A DNA stretch of 64,000 nt, taken from Aggregatimonas sangjinii. Its GTDB lineage: Bacteria; Bacteroidota; Bacteroidia; Flavobacteriales; Flavobacteriaceae. The number at the start of each line of letters is the position of its first letter. Within the stretch, counting starts at the first letter, position 1. A program made the translations under genes and the position numbers. Under the pieces are notes generated by a model. That model saw only the letters and a list, made by a program, of their open reading frames with translations, did not search any database and was not told the DNA's origin. Location: NCBI RefSeq assembly GCF_005943945.1, contig NZ_CP040710.1, positions 4,261,501-4,325,500 of the forward strand, in the 5' to 3' direction. Shown in pieces: positions 54,940-64,000 of this stretch.

Positions 54940-56441
54940 TTATTGGTTAAGAATGCTCGAATATCTTTGGATAGTTTTACGAAGTCAGGTTGATGGGTAT
55001 ACATCATGTGTCCCGCCTCATAGTAAGTCATTTTCACTCGCTCGGTAACGATATCGTTGCGGGCAAAAGTAAATTCCGCATCGAAGAAGGGCGTAATCAG
55101 GTCATAGTACCCACTGGCGACCATCACTTTCATCGCAGGGTTTCGGCGCATGGTCTCACCAAGGTGGGGCGCGGTATTTACCGGCATAGGTTCCCAATAT
55201 TGTCCGTCTGGAACTGTGCGCCAACGCCAACCGCTTCCGCCTCCAGAAGTAATGTAGGGCCTGTCCATTTTTACTTTCAACTCCGAAGCAAAATAATGGT
55301 TCAAGGCAGCGGTGTATGCCGAACTGATTTGATAGCTAGCCGCATCACCCAAATGAGGGTTTTCAGAGACTTTATCGGCCTCATCACCCATAAAGCGACC
55401 ATCCAAACGCCCAATGGCCAGACCTTGGTCTTCCAACAATTTCTTTTGAAAACGGCCCATTAACACACGAAGATTGGAGTGTAGAATATACTTTTTGTCC
55501 AGCCCGGTAAAATAGCGCAACTTTTCGGCAATCGTCTCTTTTTCCGAAGCGCTTAAAAGATTTCCTTTGTACAATGCGGGCGCATAGGTATCGTAGGTAA
55601 ACTTTCTACATTCTTCAACGAAGTGCTCGAGCGTTTTCCCTTGTCCGGCTTTTTTATGGTACCATGCCGTGGCGGCCATACTGGGGAGATAGGTGAGGTA
55701 CGAGGTCATGTTATGATGTACGGATGTAGAACCGGCATAGTCCAAGGCCTGAGAAATCAAGATCATTCCATTCAGGGCCATATTCTGACCAGAACCTTCC
55801 AAGGCCTTTCCCAAGTAGGCCGCACGGGTCGTGCCATAGCTCTCGCCTGCTAGATATTTTGGGGAAAACCAACGTTCGTTTTCGGTTACCCATTTGCGTA
55901 TGAATTGGGCAAACGAATCAACATCTTCTTTAAGACCGTAAAAATCCGAATCCTTTCCTTTGCCAACTACACGGCTATAGCCTGTACCCACGGGGTCTAT
56001 AAAAACCAAATCCGTCAGGTCGAGCAGGCCATTTTCATTGTTGACCAGATTGTAGGGTGCGGCACCATCATCCTGTTTCGCATCGGAATCTACTTTCACC
56101 ACTTTCGGACCGAAAAAGCCCATATGCAACCACATTGATGCCGAACCCGGCCCGCCGTTGAACACAAAGGTTACCGGCCTTTTGCCCACGTCTCCCATTG
56201 GGGTCTTGGTATAGGCAACGGACCAAAACGTGGCAATGGAATCCCCTTCTGTATTGGTAAGGTAGGTTTCCTTTGCGGTTGCCTTGTAATTTATGGTTTT
56301 GCCACCGAATAGGCCTTGATGGCTTGTTTCAAACGTTTTTTGTTCCGGAATGGATTTGGTTTCTTCCTTTGCTTTTTCTTTTTGGGCAAATTGCATAAAG
56401 TTTGCCGAAAGTAAAATCAATACTAGCATATTCGTTTTCAT
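54936..56441 (-). CDS. Secreted S10 serine carboxypeptidase
   Basis: 501-residue exported peptidase of family S10. The signal peptide (MLVLILLSANFMQFAQ) is followed by a charged linker and the catalytic domain: oxyanion region VFNGGPGSASMWLH (about 93-106), nucleophile LAGESYGTTRA (Ser about 201), catalytic Asp probably in VMVASGYYDLITPF, and catalytic His in YEAGHMMYTH. It removes C-terminal residues from peptides in the periplasm or outside. It heads the four-gene operon with the PqqB-like, unknown and fructosamine-kinase genes, overlapping the next start by 4 bp. Confidence 0.92.
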   Translation of the reverse strand: MKTNMLVLILLSANFMQFAQKEKAKEETKSIPEQKTFETSHQGLFGGKTINYKATAKETYLTNTEGDSIATFWSVAYTKTPMGDVGKRPVTFVFNGGPGSASMWLHMGFFGPKVVKVDSDAKQDDGAAPYNLVNNENGLLDLTDLVFIDPVGTGYSRVVGKGKDSDFYGLKEDVDSFAQFIRKWVTENERWFSPKYLAGESYGTTRAAYLGKALEGSGQNMALNGMILISQALDYAGSTSVHHNMTSYLTYLPSMAATAWYHKKAGQGKTLEHFVEECRKFTYDTYAPALYKGNLLSASEKETIAEKLRYFTGLDKKYILHSNLRVLMGRFQKKLLEDQGLAIGRLDGRFMGDEADKVSENPHLGDAASYQISSAYTAALNHYFASELKVKMDRPYITSGGGSGWRWRTVPDGQYWEPMPVNTAPHLGETMRRNPAMKVMVASGYYDLITPFFDAEFTFARNDIVTERVKMTYYEAGHMMYTHQPDFVKLSKDIRAFLTNN

Positions 56442-56903
56442 GGGCTGTGCATTACATCTAGAAGGACTTAAAAATACTATTCTTTTCCCGTTAATGGCGC
56501 CAATATCGTTTTATATGCTTTTGTATATTTTTCCATTCACAGGTCGGTAGGATGTAGGCCATCTTATAGACGTTTCGCTTGAATGGTCGACAAATTCATC
56601 TCGACCGCGTTGAAGCGACGGTAAGATTTACTGCTGGTAGAGTGATGTAGAATCATTTTCCTTCTGAACGTATCCCCCCCTACTATCGCTATAAGCTGCT
56701 TGATGCACGTTTACGATTTTACCGTAGGCCTTTTATCCGATGATTAAGCAATACTTCATTTACAGAAACAAGGACCGAAATCTATCAGCATCAAAAAGGG
56801 TCGTGAAAATTTGATTTTAAGAGTAGTCTTGGTTTCGGTCACTTTGAATTAGGGATTATTGACTAAATTAGCAGGGAATAGAATAGCATATAAAGTCCTT
56901 AAG
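56442..56903. other. Intergenic region, 462 bp, between divergent genes
   Basis: Divergent promoter region of the S10 operon and the acyltransferase-family gene. No perfect TAnnTTTG box, repeat, RNA or small gene was recognised. Base composition is unremarkable apart from AT-rich ends. Confidence 0.4.
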
Positions 56904-58010
56904 ATGTCACAACTCGCTGAAAATGTTTCTAAACGACTTTTTTCCTTGGATGTCTTTCGTGGGCTTACCATGTTTTTGTTGATCGCCGAAGCAGCCGGTT
57001 TTCATGAGCATTTTACGACTCTGACCGAAGGTACCTTTTTTTCGAGCCTCGCACATCAACTACACCATCATCCTTGGAACGGACTCCGTTTTTGGGACCT
57101 GATACAACCTTTTTTCATGTTTATTGTAGGCGTGGCCATGCCGTTTTCATTACGAAAACGCTTGGCTACACAGACCAAAGGCCAAGTGACCAGACATATA
57201 GTTAGACGGTGTTTCCTTCTCTTCAGCTTTGGGGTTTTGCTTCATTGTGTCTACAGCCATGTGTTGGTTTGGGAACTTTGGAACGTTTTGGTACAGTTGG
57301 CCTTTACGATTTTAATCGCCTATGCCATCATGAAGTTTCCTGCGAAAATTCAAATCGCCATATCGGTGGGGTTGTTGGTGCTGACCGAAGTATTATATCG
57401 TACCTATAATCCTGAAGCGCCCTACGCGCAGGGTCATGATAGTTTCGGTGCTTATATCGATCAACTGGTCATGGGGCAAGTAAATGACGGCTATTGGGTT
57501 TTTGTGAATTTCATTCCTACGGCCGCCCATACCATTTGGGGAGTACTCTGCGGACAGCTTTTGTTGAGCCACAAATCCCATAAAGATAAGTTACGCCCGT
57601 TTTTGATATGGGGTATCGCCATTTTGGTTATCGGTTTTTCTATGGATTGGCTAAACATAACCCCAATCATCAAGAGAATAGCCACCTCGTCTTTTGCCTT
57701 GGCCTCCGGGGGTTTTGCGATTTTGACCTTGACCTTGTTTTATTGGGCTATTGATGTAAAGAACAATCACAACAAATGGCTGAAGATTTTTTCGGTGGTA
57801 GGTACGAATGCCATCTTTATCTACTTGTTTGCAGAAACAGTTGGAATACAATGGTTTCGTGGTTTTGGGGCAATTTGGACCGAAGGATTGTTAACGCCTT
57901 TAGGTCTTTCCGAACCCCTAATCGCCGTAATAAATGCCTTGGTCGTACTTTTTATCTTCTGGTATATCACTTATTTCCTAGATCAGCATAAGGTGTACTT
58001 TAAAGTGTAG
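56904..58010 (+). CDS. DUF5009 / heparan-alpha-glucosaminide N-acetyltransferase-like membrane protein
   Basis: 368 residues from the ATG at 56904, as the frame upstream to a TTG at 56859 gives an unlikely leader. The family hallmark RLFSLDVFRGLTMFLLIAEAAG is at the N-terminus, followed by WDLIQPFFMFIVGVAMPFSL. About ten hydrophobic helices are visible. Relatives transfer acetyl groups across membranes onto glucosamine or other sugars; here substrate is unknown. It is followed after 45 bp by a DUF1080 gene on the same strand, a pairing common in polysaccharide-degrading Bacteroidota. Confidence 0.87.
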   Translation: MSQLAENVSKRLFSLDVFRGLTMFLLIAEAAGFHEHFTTLTEGTFFSSLAHQLHHHPWNGLRFWDLIQPFFMFIVGVAMPFSLRKRLATQTKGQVTRHIVRRCFLLFSFGVLLHCVYSHVLVWELWNVLVQLAFTILIAYAIMKFPAKIQIAISVGLLVLTEVLYRTYNPEAPYAQGHDSFGAYIDQLVMGQVNDGYWVFVNFIPTAAHTIWGVLCGQLLLSHKSHKDKLRPFLIWGIAILVIGFSMDWLNITPIIKRIATSSFALASGGFAILTLTLFYWAIDVKNNHNKWLKIFSVVGTNAIFIYLFAETVGIQWFRGFGAIWTEGLLTPLGLSEPLIAVINALVVLFIFWYITYFLDQHKVYFKV

Positions 58011-58055
58011 CTTGTCTCATTTTAGAAAAATTCTACAAATTCCTTATCTTGAAAT

Positions 58056-58931
58056 ATGAAGTCGAATCTCTTAGGAAAAGTGCTCCTTATAATTTTTACT
58101 GTCTTCGGCCAATATGGTACTGCTCAGGCGGACACGGCCGAAAATAGTGAATGGAAATCCCTTTTTAATGGTTCCGATTTGGAGGGATGGACCACCAAAA
58201 TTCATCATTACGAAGTAAACGATAACCATGGCGAGACTTTTCGTGTGACGGACAGTGTCATTCAGGTGCGTTACGACAGGTACGAAGGGGATTTTGATGA
58301 CCGGTTCGGGCACTTGTACTACGACAAGCCCTATTCCTATTTCCACTTATCACTCGAATATCGCTTCGTTGGCGAGCCCCATCCCGGAGCACCTGCATTT
58401 ATTATAAAAAATAGCGGTGTTATGTACCACTCCCAAGACCCTAGAACTATCCTAAAGGAACAGAATTGGCCTATTTCCGTAGAAATACAGTTTTTGGGTG
58501 GCCTGAAAAAAGGTGAAGAAAGGCCTACTGGCAATATGTGCTCGCCAGGTACCGATGTGGAATTCGAAGGAAAGATAGATCCTAGACACTGCATAAGTTC
58601 CTCTTCCAAAACCTATTTCGGGGATCAATGGGTAAAAGCGGAGCTTATCGTAAGAGGTGATTCCCTAGTGACGCATATCATCAACGGAAAAACCGTTTTG
58701 GAGTATACAAAGCCTCAAGTAGGTGGGGCAGTGGTTGAAGGATATGACCCCAAAATGAAACCGGATGGGCAACTATTGAAACAAGGCTTCATTGCATTAC
58801 AAAGTGAAGGCCAGCCCATTGATTTCAGGAATATCAAAATCAAGAACCTTAAAGGGTGCATGGACCCAGAAGCCAAAAATTACGGCAAACATTTTATCGC
58901 CTCCGATAAAGCGGCTTGCATCTACGATTAG
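58056..58931 (+). CDS. DUF1080 (3-keto-disaccharide hydrolase) family secreted protein
   Basis: 291-residue exported protein (signal ends about residue 26, GTAQA). The DUF1080 concanavalin-like fold is marked by WKSLFNGSDLEGW near the start, FHLSLEYRFVGEPHPGAPAFIIKNSGVMYHSQ in the middle, and QGFIALQSEGQPIDFRNIKIKNL at the end. DUF1080 proteins are glycoside-related; some hydrolyse 3-keto-glucosides. The last 25 residues (KGCMDPEAKNYGKHFIASDKAACIYD) contain two Cys and look like a calcium/EF-like tail motif found in other Bacteroidota proteins. Convergent with the S41 gene, only 15 bp apart. Confidence 0.88.
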   Translation: MKSNLLGKVLLIIFTVFGQYGTAQADTAENSEWKSLFNGSDLEGWTTKIHHYEVNDNHGETFRVTDSVIQVRYDRYEGDFDDRFGHLYYDKPYSYFHLSLEYRFVGEPHPGAPAFIIKNSGVMYHSQDPRTILKEQNWPISVEIQFLGGLKKGEERPTGNMCSPGTDVEFEGKIDPRHCISSSSKTYFGDQWVKAELIVRGDSLVTHIINGKTVLEYTKPQVGGAVVEGYDPKMKPDGQLLKQGFIALQSEGQPIDFRNIKIKNLKGCMDPEAKNYGKHFIASDKAACIYD

Positions 58932-58946
58932 GAGAAAAATAAGTGC

Positions 58947-60575
58947 TTATTTCAAAATCTCGGAATAGGTGGTCTGACTCCCCAAAAGTTCAGTGGCCGC
59001 CAGAATGGCATCATCGTTTTTCAGGTAGTACTCATACAGGCCTTCCCTATAAAAATAACGCTTAACGATTTCGTCTTCCAATTTTTTCTGAATCTCGTTC
59101 TGGTGTTTTTGCAAAGCGTTCAGCTTGCTCTTTTCGATATCCGATAAGAGGGTTTTAAAATCATTTTCGATAGCATCATTAAAGATAACCTCCTCTTTAT
59201 CGGTCATAGCCTGCTTCAGCACTTTTTCGGTCTTTGTTTCGTATGAGAAACTACTCTGTGATACAAAATCGGTAAAGGCTTTATAATCGGCATCGGTAAA
59301 TTTGAATGCATCGATGCTCCCCACTTCATTTCCGTAGTAGTAGTTGGTGGCATAGTCGAAGACTACGTTGTTGTTCAACAAGGCGACGGTTAATTCATTG
59401 GCTTTTGTTGCCGCAATCTCTACGTCCGGCAAAACTCCGCCACCGTCCTGTACCTTGCGACCGTTTCGTGTTGTAAACTCCTTGAACGAGGTGTTTCTTA
59501 CCGCTTTGTTCTCCTCGTCGCGGTTCCAATAATCCAATGATTGAATACATCTTCCAGAGGGAGTAAAATAGCGCGAAATCGTAACTTTTAGCTGTGTGCC
59601 ATACGTTAATTTTAGGGGTCGCTGCACCAAGCCCTTTCCGAAACTACGTGCGCCCATCACTACGGCCCGGTCTAAATCCTGAAGACTTCCCGATACGATT
59701 TCACTGGCCGACGCACTGCTGCCGTCTACTAAAACCACCAGCGGAATCTCAGTATCCACCGCCTTATTTTTGGTCTTATATTCCCTATTGAATTTTTTCA
59801 CTTTACTTTTAGTGGTTACGATCAATTCCCCTTTGTCGATAAAAAGATTGGTCACATTAATGGCCTCGGAAAGGAGTCCGCCGGGATTTCCCCTGAGGTC
59901 CAAAATGATTTTCTCCGCACCCTTCCCTTTTAAATCGATTAGCGCCGCTTTGGTTTGGGAAGAGGCTTTGGCATTGAATTTGGCAAGCACGATATAGCCG
60001 GTTTTGTCATCGACCATATGATAGTAAGGCACAGCATCGATTTCAACACCCGCTCTTTTGATCGAAGCGTTCATGATTTTGCCTTGTCTTTTATACATGA
60101 CGTCAATGGCCGTGTTATTGGCGCCTTTGAGCAACTCGCTGGCGTTATCATCGAAATCGGCAACTTTGATATCCCCAATTTGAATGATTTCGTCTCCGGC
60201 CTTAAGGCCTGCGAGGTCGGCAGGATATCCTTTGTGGGGTTCAATGATCAATAGCTTGTCATCGAAAGAACGCACCAAAGCTCCGATGCCGGAATATTCG
60301 CCCGCGTTGTTAATGCGATAGGTCTCTACGTCCTGCTCGTTGAGGAAACGGGTGTAGGGATCTAAATCCTCTAGCATGTTTTTGATGGCGGTATCCATCA
60401 ATTCCGCAGGATTGGTCTCATCAACATAATTCATGTTGAGCTCCTTGAACAAGGTGGTAAAGATTTCGATTTGCTTGGCAATCTCGAAGAAATCACTTTT
60501 AAAACTACTTCCTGCGATAAGAAATACAACGGCAAAAGCAGGGATCAAAAACTTCTTTTTCAGCAATTTATTCAT
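58947..60575 (-). CDS. S41-family C-terminal processing peptidase
   Basis: 542-residue exported serine protease (hydrophobic start LIPAFAVVFLIAGSSF). Order: an N-terminal helical region, a PDZ domain (about 90-170, GALVRSFDDKLLIIEPHKGYPADLAGLKAGDEIIQI), then the S41 core with LRGNPGGLL, the catalytic Ser in DGSSASASEIVSG (about 290) and Lys in ARSFGKGLVQ (about 315). A helical tail ends the protein. Such proteases trim or degrade envelope proteins by C-terminal recognition. The start overlaps the rnpA stop by 8 bp, so it is the last gene of the S8-M1-rnpA operon. Confidence 0.94.
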   Translation of the reverse strand: MNKLLKKKFLIPAFAVVFLIAGSSFKSDFFEIAKQIEIFTTLFKELNMNYVDETNPAELMDTAIKNMLEDLDPYTRFLNEQDVETYRINNAGEYSGIGALVRSFDDKLLIIEPHKGYPADLAGLKAGDEIIQIGDIKVADFDDNASELLKGANNTAIDVMYKRQGKIMNASIKRAGVEIDAVPYYHMVDDKTGYIVLAKFNAKASSQTKAALIDLKGKGAEKIILDLRGNPGGLLSEAINVTNLFIDKGELIVTTKSKVKKFNREYKTKNKAVDTEIPLVVLVDGSSASASEIVSGSLQDLDRAVVMGARSFGKGLVQRPLKLTYGTQLKVTISRYFTPSGRCIQSLDYWNRDEENKAVRNTSFKEFTTRNGRKVQDGGGVLPDVEIAATKANELTVALLNNNVVFDYATNYYYGNEVGSIDAFKFTDADYKAFTDFVSQSSFSYETKTEKVLKQAMTDKEEVIFNDAIENDFKTLLSDIEKSKLNALQKHQNEIQKKLEDEIVKRYFYREGLYEYYLKNDDAILAATELLGSQTTYSEILK

Positions 60576-60957
60576 GATTTATTTTCTTTTGGAATTTATG
60601 GAGAACAGCCTGCAAATGTTTATCTACCATTACGTAATTGGGCATTTCTTTCCCAAGGTATAAAAATAGAAACGCAAAAGTACCCTTGCTATTGTTAAAA
60701 ACAAGCTGTTTGTTTAAGCGGTAACTTTCCCTCAGCAAGCGTTTAATACGGTTGCGCTTTACAGCGCTTTTAAAATTCTTTTTGGGTACGGTAACCCCGG
60801 CTTGGATCGGGACTTCAAAAGGAAGTTCGGTTTGGAGGTATATAAGCTTGATCGGAAAACTAGAAACGGACTTTCCTTCGGCAAAAAGCCGATCGATCAG
60901 CTTTTTGCTTTTTAGTTTTTCTTTTTTAGGGAAGCGATTTCCAGAAGAAGGATGCAT
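60568..60957 (-). CDS. rnpA: Ribonuclease P protein component
   Basis: 129-residue basic protein that, with the RNA subunit, removes 5' leaders from tRNA precursors. The signature is FKSAVKRNRIKRLLRESYRL (RNR motif, about 60-80), with an N-terminal KKEKLKSKKLIDRLFAEGKS segment typical of RnpA. It is not near rpmH or dnaA as in many bacteria but is embedded between peptidase genes, 3 bp after the M1 gene and overlapping the S41 gene. The RNA subunit gene is not seen in the window. Confidence 0.95.
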   Translation of the reverse strand: MHPSSGNRFPKKEKLKSKKLIDRLFAEGKSVSSFPIKLIYLQTELPFEVPIQAGVTVPKKNFKSAVKRNRIKRLLRESYRLNKQLVFNNSKGTFAFLFLYLGKEMPNYVMVDKHLQAVLHKFQKKINHE

Positions 60958-60960
60958 TTT

Positions 60961-62829
60961 TTAATCCTTTGGCATAGCTTCCGGCTGCCATGTATTGTTC
61001 TCCGGATTTACATCGGCCATTAATTGTGATGGGTCTATCACAATGGCTTTGATATCCTGTAAGGGCCTGTTTACGGAAAAGGTATAGGACGGAAAAGCCC
61101 AGGGCCAATCGTCGAGCACGGTTCGCTCTATGGCCGGATACGGATTCTCTTTCTCACCGCGCATCATACGAAGGGGAGCGTAAAAAGTCTCTTGGCTGCC
61201 ATCATTGTAAACCACTAAAACATCTATGGGCATGGGCATTAACCCGTTTCGCTCCAAGCTTATGGTGGTTTTATCCGCTTCGCCCGCTACTTCCTTGATA
61301 CCATAATCGATGGTATTGGTTGTTTGGGTCCAATCCGTCAAGTACCAATCCAATTCCATTCCGGAAACTTTTTCGGCCGTACGCTTGATGTCATTGGGCA
61401 CTGGGTGCTTGAACTTGAAATCTTCGTAATATTTGCGAATGGTTTCCATCAACTTATCCTGACCGATGACATAGCCCAACTGCGACAGGAAAATAGCCCC
61501 TTTACTGTACGCGGAAATGCCGTAAGGCGTGTTGGAATCATAGCGATCGGCATGGGTAGTCTGCGGCTGTTCTTTTCCGGTCGAAACCAAATAATAGTAT
61601 CCTTTATAGGAATTCTCAAAGGGATTCTCCTTGTTCTGTTCGCGAATCTCATTACTGCAAAGGGCCGATATAAAAGAGGTAAAACCTTCGTCCATCCATT
61701 CGTGTTTGGCCTCGTTGGTGGCCAGCACGTGCTGAAACCAAGAATGCGCGAGTTCATGAATCATGGTTCCGATGACACTACCTGGCTTATCACCACCAGT
61801 GATAAGGGTAGCCATGGCATACTCCATACCGCCGTCGCCCCCCTGTATAACGGAGTATTGCTTATAAGGGTATTCCCCGATGTTCTTGTTGAAGAACAGC
61901 ATGGCCTTTTCGGTCAAGGGCTGCACCTTTGTCCAAGTATCCTTGTATTTTGGATCGTCCTTGTAGAAAAAGTGAAGCACAGTACCATTTTCCATTTTAA
62001 GGGTGTCATGAATGTATTCCGGATCGGCGGCCCACATAAAATCGTGTACCATAGGAGCTTTAAAATGCCAGGTAAGTGTTTTTCCTTTTTTTTTCTTGAT
62101 CTTGGTGCTGGCTTCCTCATACCCATGACCAATTTCCTGTGGGTTTTGAAGGTAGCCCGTACCGCCCACGGTGTACTCTTTATCAATCGTAAGTTTTACG
62201 TCAAAATCACCCCAAACCCCATGAAATTCCCTGGCAATGTAGGGGTCTGCATGCCATCCTTCAAAGTCGTACTCCGCCAATTTGGGATACCATTGACTCA
62301 TGGAAAGTGCCACACCATCCTTATTGTTTCTTCCGGCACGACGAATCTGCACGGGAACCTGTCCCTTGAACTCCATAGCGAAGGTCGTTTTGCCCCCAGG
62401 AGGTATGGGTTTAGCCAAATCGACGACCAAAACGGTGCCTTCCTCGTTGAACGAAACATCAGCTCCGTCCTGCTTTAGAGCGGTGGCGTGCAAGTACCCG
62501 ATTTCACTATCCGTTAAGGGAGTGATGCGGCTGTTTTTTTCTTCGGTGACCATACGCCCATCGGGATCGGCAATACTTTCCAATCGGGCATTCATTTCAC
62601 TACCCGGTTGAAATGCATTGAAATAGAGATGGTAATACACCCGGCTTAGTTGATCGGGAGAGTTATTGGTATAGACCAATTTTTGGGTCCCTGTATATTG
62701 AAACGTTTCCACATCCATATCCACTTCCATGGTGTAATCGACATGTTGCTGCCAATAAGAAGTGTTTTGCGCCACGGCGCCTGCCGTCATAATAACGGCC
62801 AATAGTGTTGTCTTTAAGAAATACCGCAT
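60961..62829 (-). CDS. Secreted M1-family metallopeptidase
   Basis: 622-residue exported aminopeptidase (signal TLLAVIMTAGAVAQ). The zinc site is HELAHSWF with the third ligand Glu in WMDEGFTSF, 18 residues after the second His, as in M1 peptidases. An exopeptidase-type GGMEYAMATL motif precedes it (the GxMEN equivalent). The N-terminal beta-rich domain covers about 25-270 (VDYTMEVDMDVETFQYTGTQKLVYTN). It releases N-terminal residues from peptides in the periplasm. It lies 6 bp after the S8 gene and 3 bp before rnpA, within one operon. Confidence 0.94.
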   Translation of the reverse strand: MRYFLKTTLLAVIMTAGAVAQNTSYWQQHVDYTMEVDMDVETFQYTGTQKLVYTNNSPDQLSRVYYHLYFNAFQPGSEMNARLESIADPDGRMVTEEKNSRITPLTDSEIGYLHATALKQDGADVSFNEEGTVLVVDLAKPIPPGGKTTFAMEFKGQVPVQIRRAGRNNKDGVALSMSQWYPKLAEYDFEGWHADPYIAREFHGVWGDFDVKLTIDKEYTVGGTGYLQNPQEIGHGYEEASTKIKKKKGKTLTWHFKAPMVHDFMWAADPEYIHDTLKMENGTVLHFFYKDDPKYKDTWTKVQPLTEKAMLFFNKNIGEYPYKQYSVIQGGDGGMEYAMATLITGGDKPGSVIGTMIHELAHSWFQHVLATNEAKHEWMDEGFTSFISALCSNEIREQNKENPFENSYKGYYYLVSTGKEQPQTTHADRYDSNTPYGISAYSKGAIFLSQLGYVIGQDKLMETIRKYYEDFKFKHPVPNDIKRTAEKVSGMELDWYLTDWTQTTNTIDYGIKEVAGEADKTTISLERNGLMPMPIDVLVVYNDGSQETFYAPLRMMRGEKENPYPAIERTVLDDWPWAFPSYTFSVNRPLQDIKAIVIDPSQLMADVNPENNTWQPEAMPKD

Positions 62830-62835
62830 AGTATA

Positions 62836-64000
62836 TTATAATTGTATTTGTCCTCTTGAAACGGCTTCTGCCATGATCAACGCATTGTAGGCGTTGACCA
62901 TTTTCCCTGATGTAGAGATTTCCGCCAATGGGGCGGTTTTCGTCGTATCCCCGCCTAAAATTACCTTTGCTTTCGGGGCTAGGCCCGATTCCATAATGAT
63001 TCGTTTTACTTGTGAGGCGGTCAACTTAGGATACTGTGAGCGAATAAGGGCTGCTACACCCGACACTGCGGGGGCGGCCATTGAAGTACCACTGTTGTAG
63101 TCGTATTCGTTGTCGGGCATAGTAGAGTAAATTTGTCCGCCTGGCGCAAAGACATCCACATTGATATCACCATAGTTCGAAAATTGAGCGACCATTTCAG
63201 CACCATATTTGGGTCCTAAAGCTCCGACCGTAATGACATTGTCACTTATCTCGGCACCGTTGTTTACTTGATCGTTCGGGAAATTCGGATTGCTTGGGTC
63301 ATCGAGATTGGCACCGTCGTTCCCGGCCGCGTGTATAAAAAGAACATCCTTTTCAGCGGCATATTTAATGGCATCGTATACCCATTCGGCATTCGGGGAA
63401 AACGATTTTCCAAAACTGGCGTTGATGATTTTGGCCCCATTGTCGACAGCGTAACGTATTCCCAATGCGATATCCTTATCGTATTCATCTCCATTGGGTA
63501 CGGCCCGAATACTCATGAGTTCAACATTGTTCGCGACCCCGTTTGCACCAAGTCCATTATTCCGTTCCGCCGCGATGATTCCGGCAACGTGTGTACCATG
63601 ATCCTCCCCTTCAGCAACGCTTTGTGGGTTTCCGTTGCCATAGTTGGTATCATTGATATCATAAGGGTCGTCCCCCACGACCGATCGACCGTCAAAATCA
63701 ACATTATAGTTATAATTGGCTTGATCAGCATAATAGGTAATACCGCCTTCCAACTGTTCCATCAATTCCGAAATACTATCGGCATAATTGAACATTTGCG
63801 TTAAAACCCCAACATGCTGTTGCATCGCTTCGTTTTTGGGCTTAATTCCTGCCAAATCCTCTTTGGTATACGTATCCTTGCCAAGCTCTTTTTTCACGGC
63901 AGCGTCGGCATTCTTTACCGTCTGTGCAATTTGTTCCAAACGTTGCTTTTCGGATACGGCCTTGGCGTATTCCGCCTCAACCTTGGCTTTGGCCTTGGCC
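62836..64000 (-). CDS. S8-family subtilisin-like serine protease (5'-truncated by the window)
   Basis: The frame is open to the window edge (388 codons before the stop). The sequence entering the window is a charged Ala/Lys/Glu helix (AKAKVEAEYAKAVSEK), followed by the subtilase part. Catalytic His is in EDHGTHVAGIIAAERN, oxyanion Asn in FIHAAGNDGANL, and catalytic Ser in SGTSMAAPAVSGVAALI. The catalytic Asp motif is not clearly visible and should lie outside the window, implying a long insertion between Asp and His. The signal peptide is also outside. It is the first visible gene of the S8-M1-rnpA-S41 operon. Confidence 0.9.
   Translation of the reverse strand, partial: AKAKAKVEAEYAKAVSEKQRLEQIAQTVKNADAAVKKELGKDTYTKEDLAGIKPKNEAMQQHVGVLTQMFNYADSISELMEQLEGGITYYADQANYNYNVDFDGRSVVGDDPYDINDTNYGNGNPQSVAEGEDHGTHVAGIIAAERNNGLGANGVANNVELMSIRAVPNGDEYDKDIALGIRYAVDNGAKIINASFGKSFSPNAEWVYDAIKYAAEKDVLFIHAAGNDGANLDDPSNPNFPNDQVNNGAEISDNVITVGALGPKYGAEMVAQFSNYGDINVDVFAPGGQIYSTMPDNEYDYNSGTSMAAPAVSGVAALIRSQYPKLTASQVKRIIMESGLAPKAKVILGGDTTKTAPLAEISTSGKMVNAYNALIMAEAVSRGQIQL

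Overview
The window looks like a chromosomal segment of a marine Flavobacteriaceae bacterium (Bacteroidota; Zobellia/Maribacter-like gene content, genus not provable from here). Supporting signs are two type IX secretion (T9SS) type B adhesin genes each paired with a PorP/SprF gene, a DUF4175 gene overlapping ybeY, a GlnRS gene beside a bacterial GluRS gene, many secreted lipoproteins, and promoter -7 boxes of the Bacteroidota form TAnnTTTG. No insertion sequence, prophage, CRISPR array or rRNA operon was seen.

Layout. 0-5.5 kb: housekeeping (pgk, holB), a DoxX-like membrane protein, a Skp/OmpH lipoprotein, a methyltransferase-lipoprotein pair. 5.6-11.7 kb: mnmG flanked by two perfect parS palindromes, then ybeY and a large DUF4175 protein; the parS sites suggest an origin-proximal location. 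11.8-17.6 kb: AlkB-type monooxygenase, a probable 43-residue membrane protein overlapping gltX, an SPFH protein, glnS. 17.7-39.3 kb: two T9SS adhesin loci. The first is a 750-aa Ig-like type B protein followed by an unusual PorP/SprF protein carrying two SPOR-like repeats; the second is a 4852-aa SprB-like adhesin followed by an ordinary PorP/SprF. Both are preceded by the same promoter architecture (two CACAACA direct repeats 21 bp apart at fixed distance from the -7 box), suggesting co-regulation. 39.4-40.4 kb: folB and tRNA-Cys(GCA), the latter embedded among decayed half-tRNA copies carrying GC-rich palindromes. 40.4-46.8 kb: a phosphodiesterase-like lipoprotein, LysE exporter, DUF2807 protein, RNase R, then an AT-rich intergenic region with DnaA-box-like 9-mers, and rpiB with an acetyltransferase. 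46.8-49.6 kb: an accessory patch with a C5 DNA methyltransferase and a linked putative PD-(D/E)XK nuclease (candidate type II restriction-modification system). 49.7-64 kb: NlpC/P60 lipoprotein, hydrolase, an S10 peptidase / PqqB-like / unknown / fructosamine kinase operon, an acyltransferase-family membrane protein, a DUF1080 protein, and an S8-M1-rnpA-S41 operon running off the right edge.

The most noteworthy items are the shared adhesin promoter, the two levels of tandem multi-domain duplication inside the giant adhesin (one copy with a ~208-residue jellyroll-like insertion), the PorP-SPOR fusion, the tRNA-Cys half-copy array, the parS pair, and the uncharacterised nuclease next to the methyltransferase. 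All family assignments were made by reading the translations; no database search was run.
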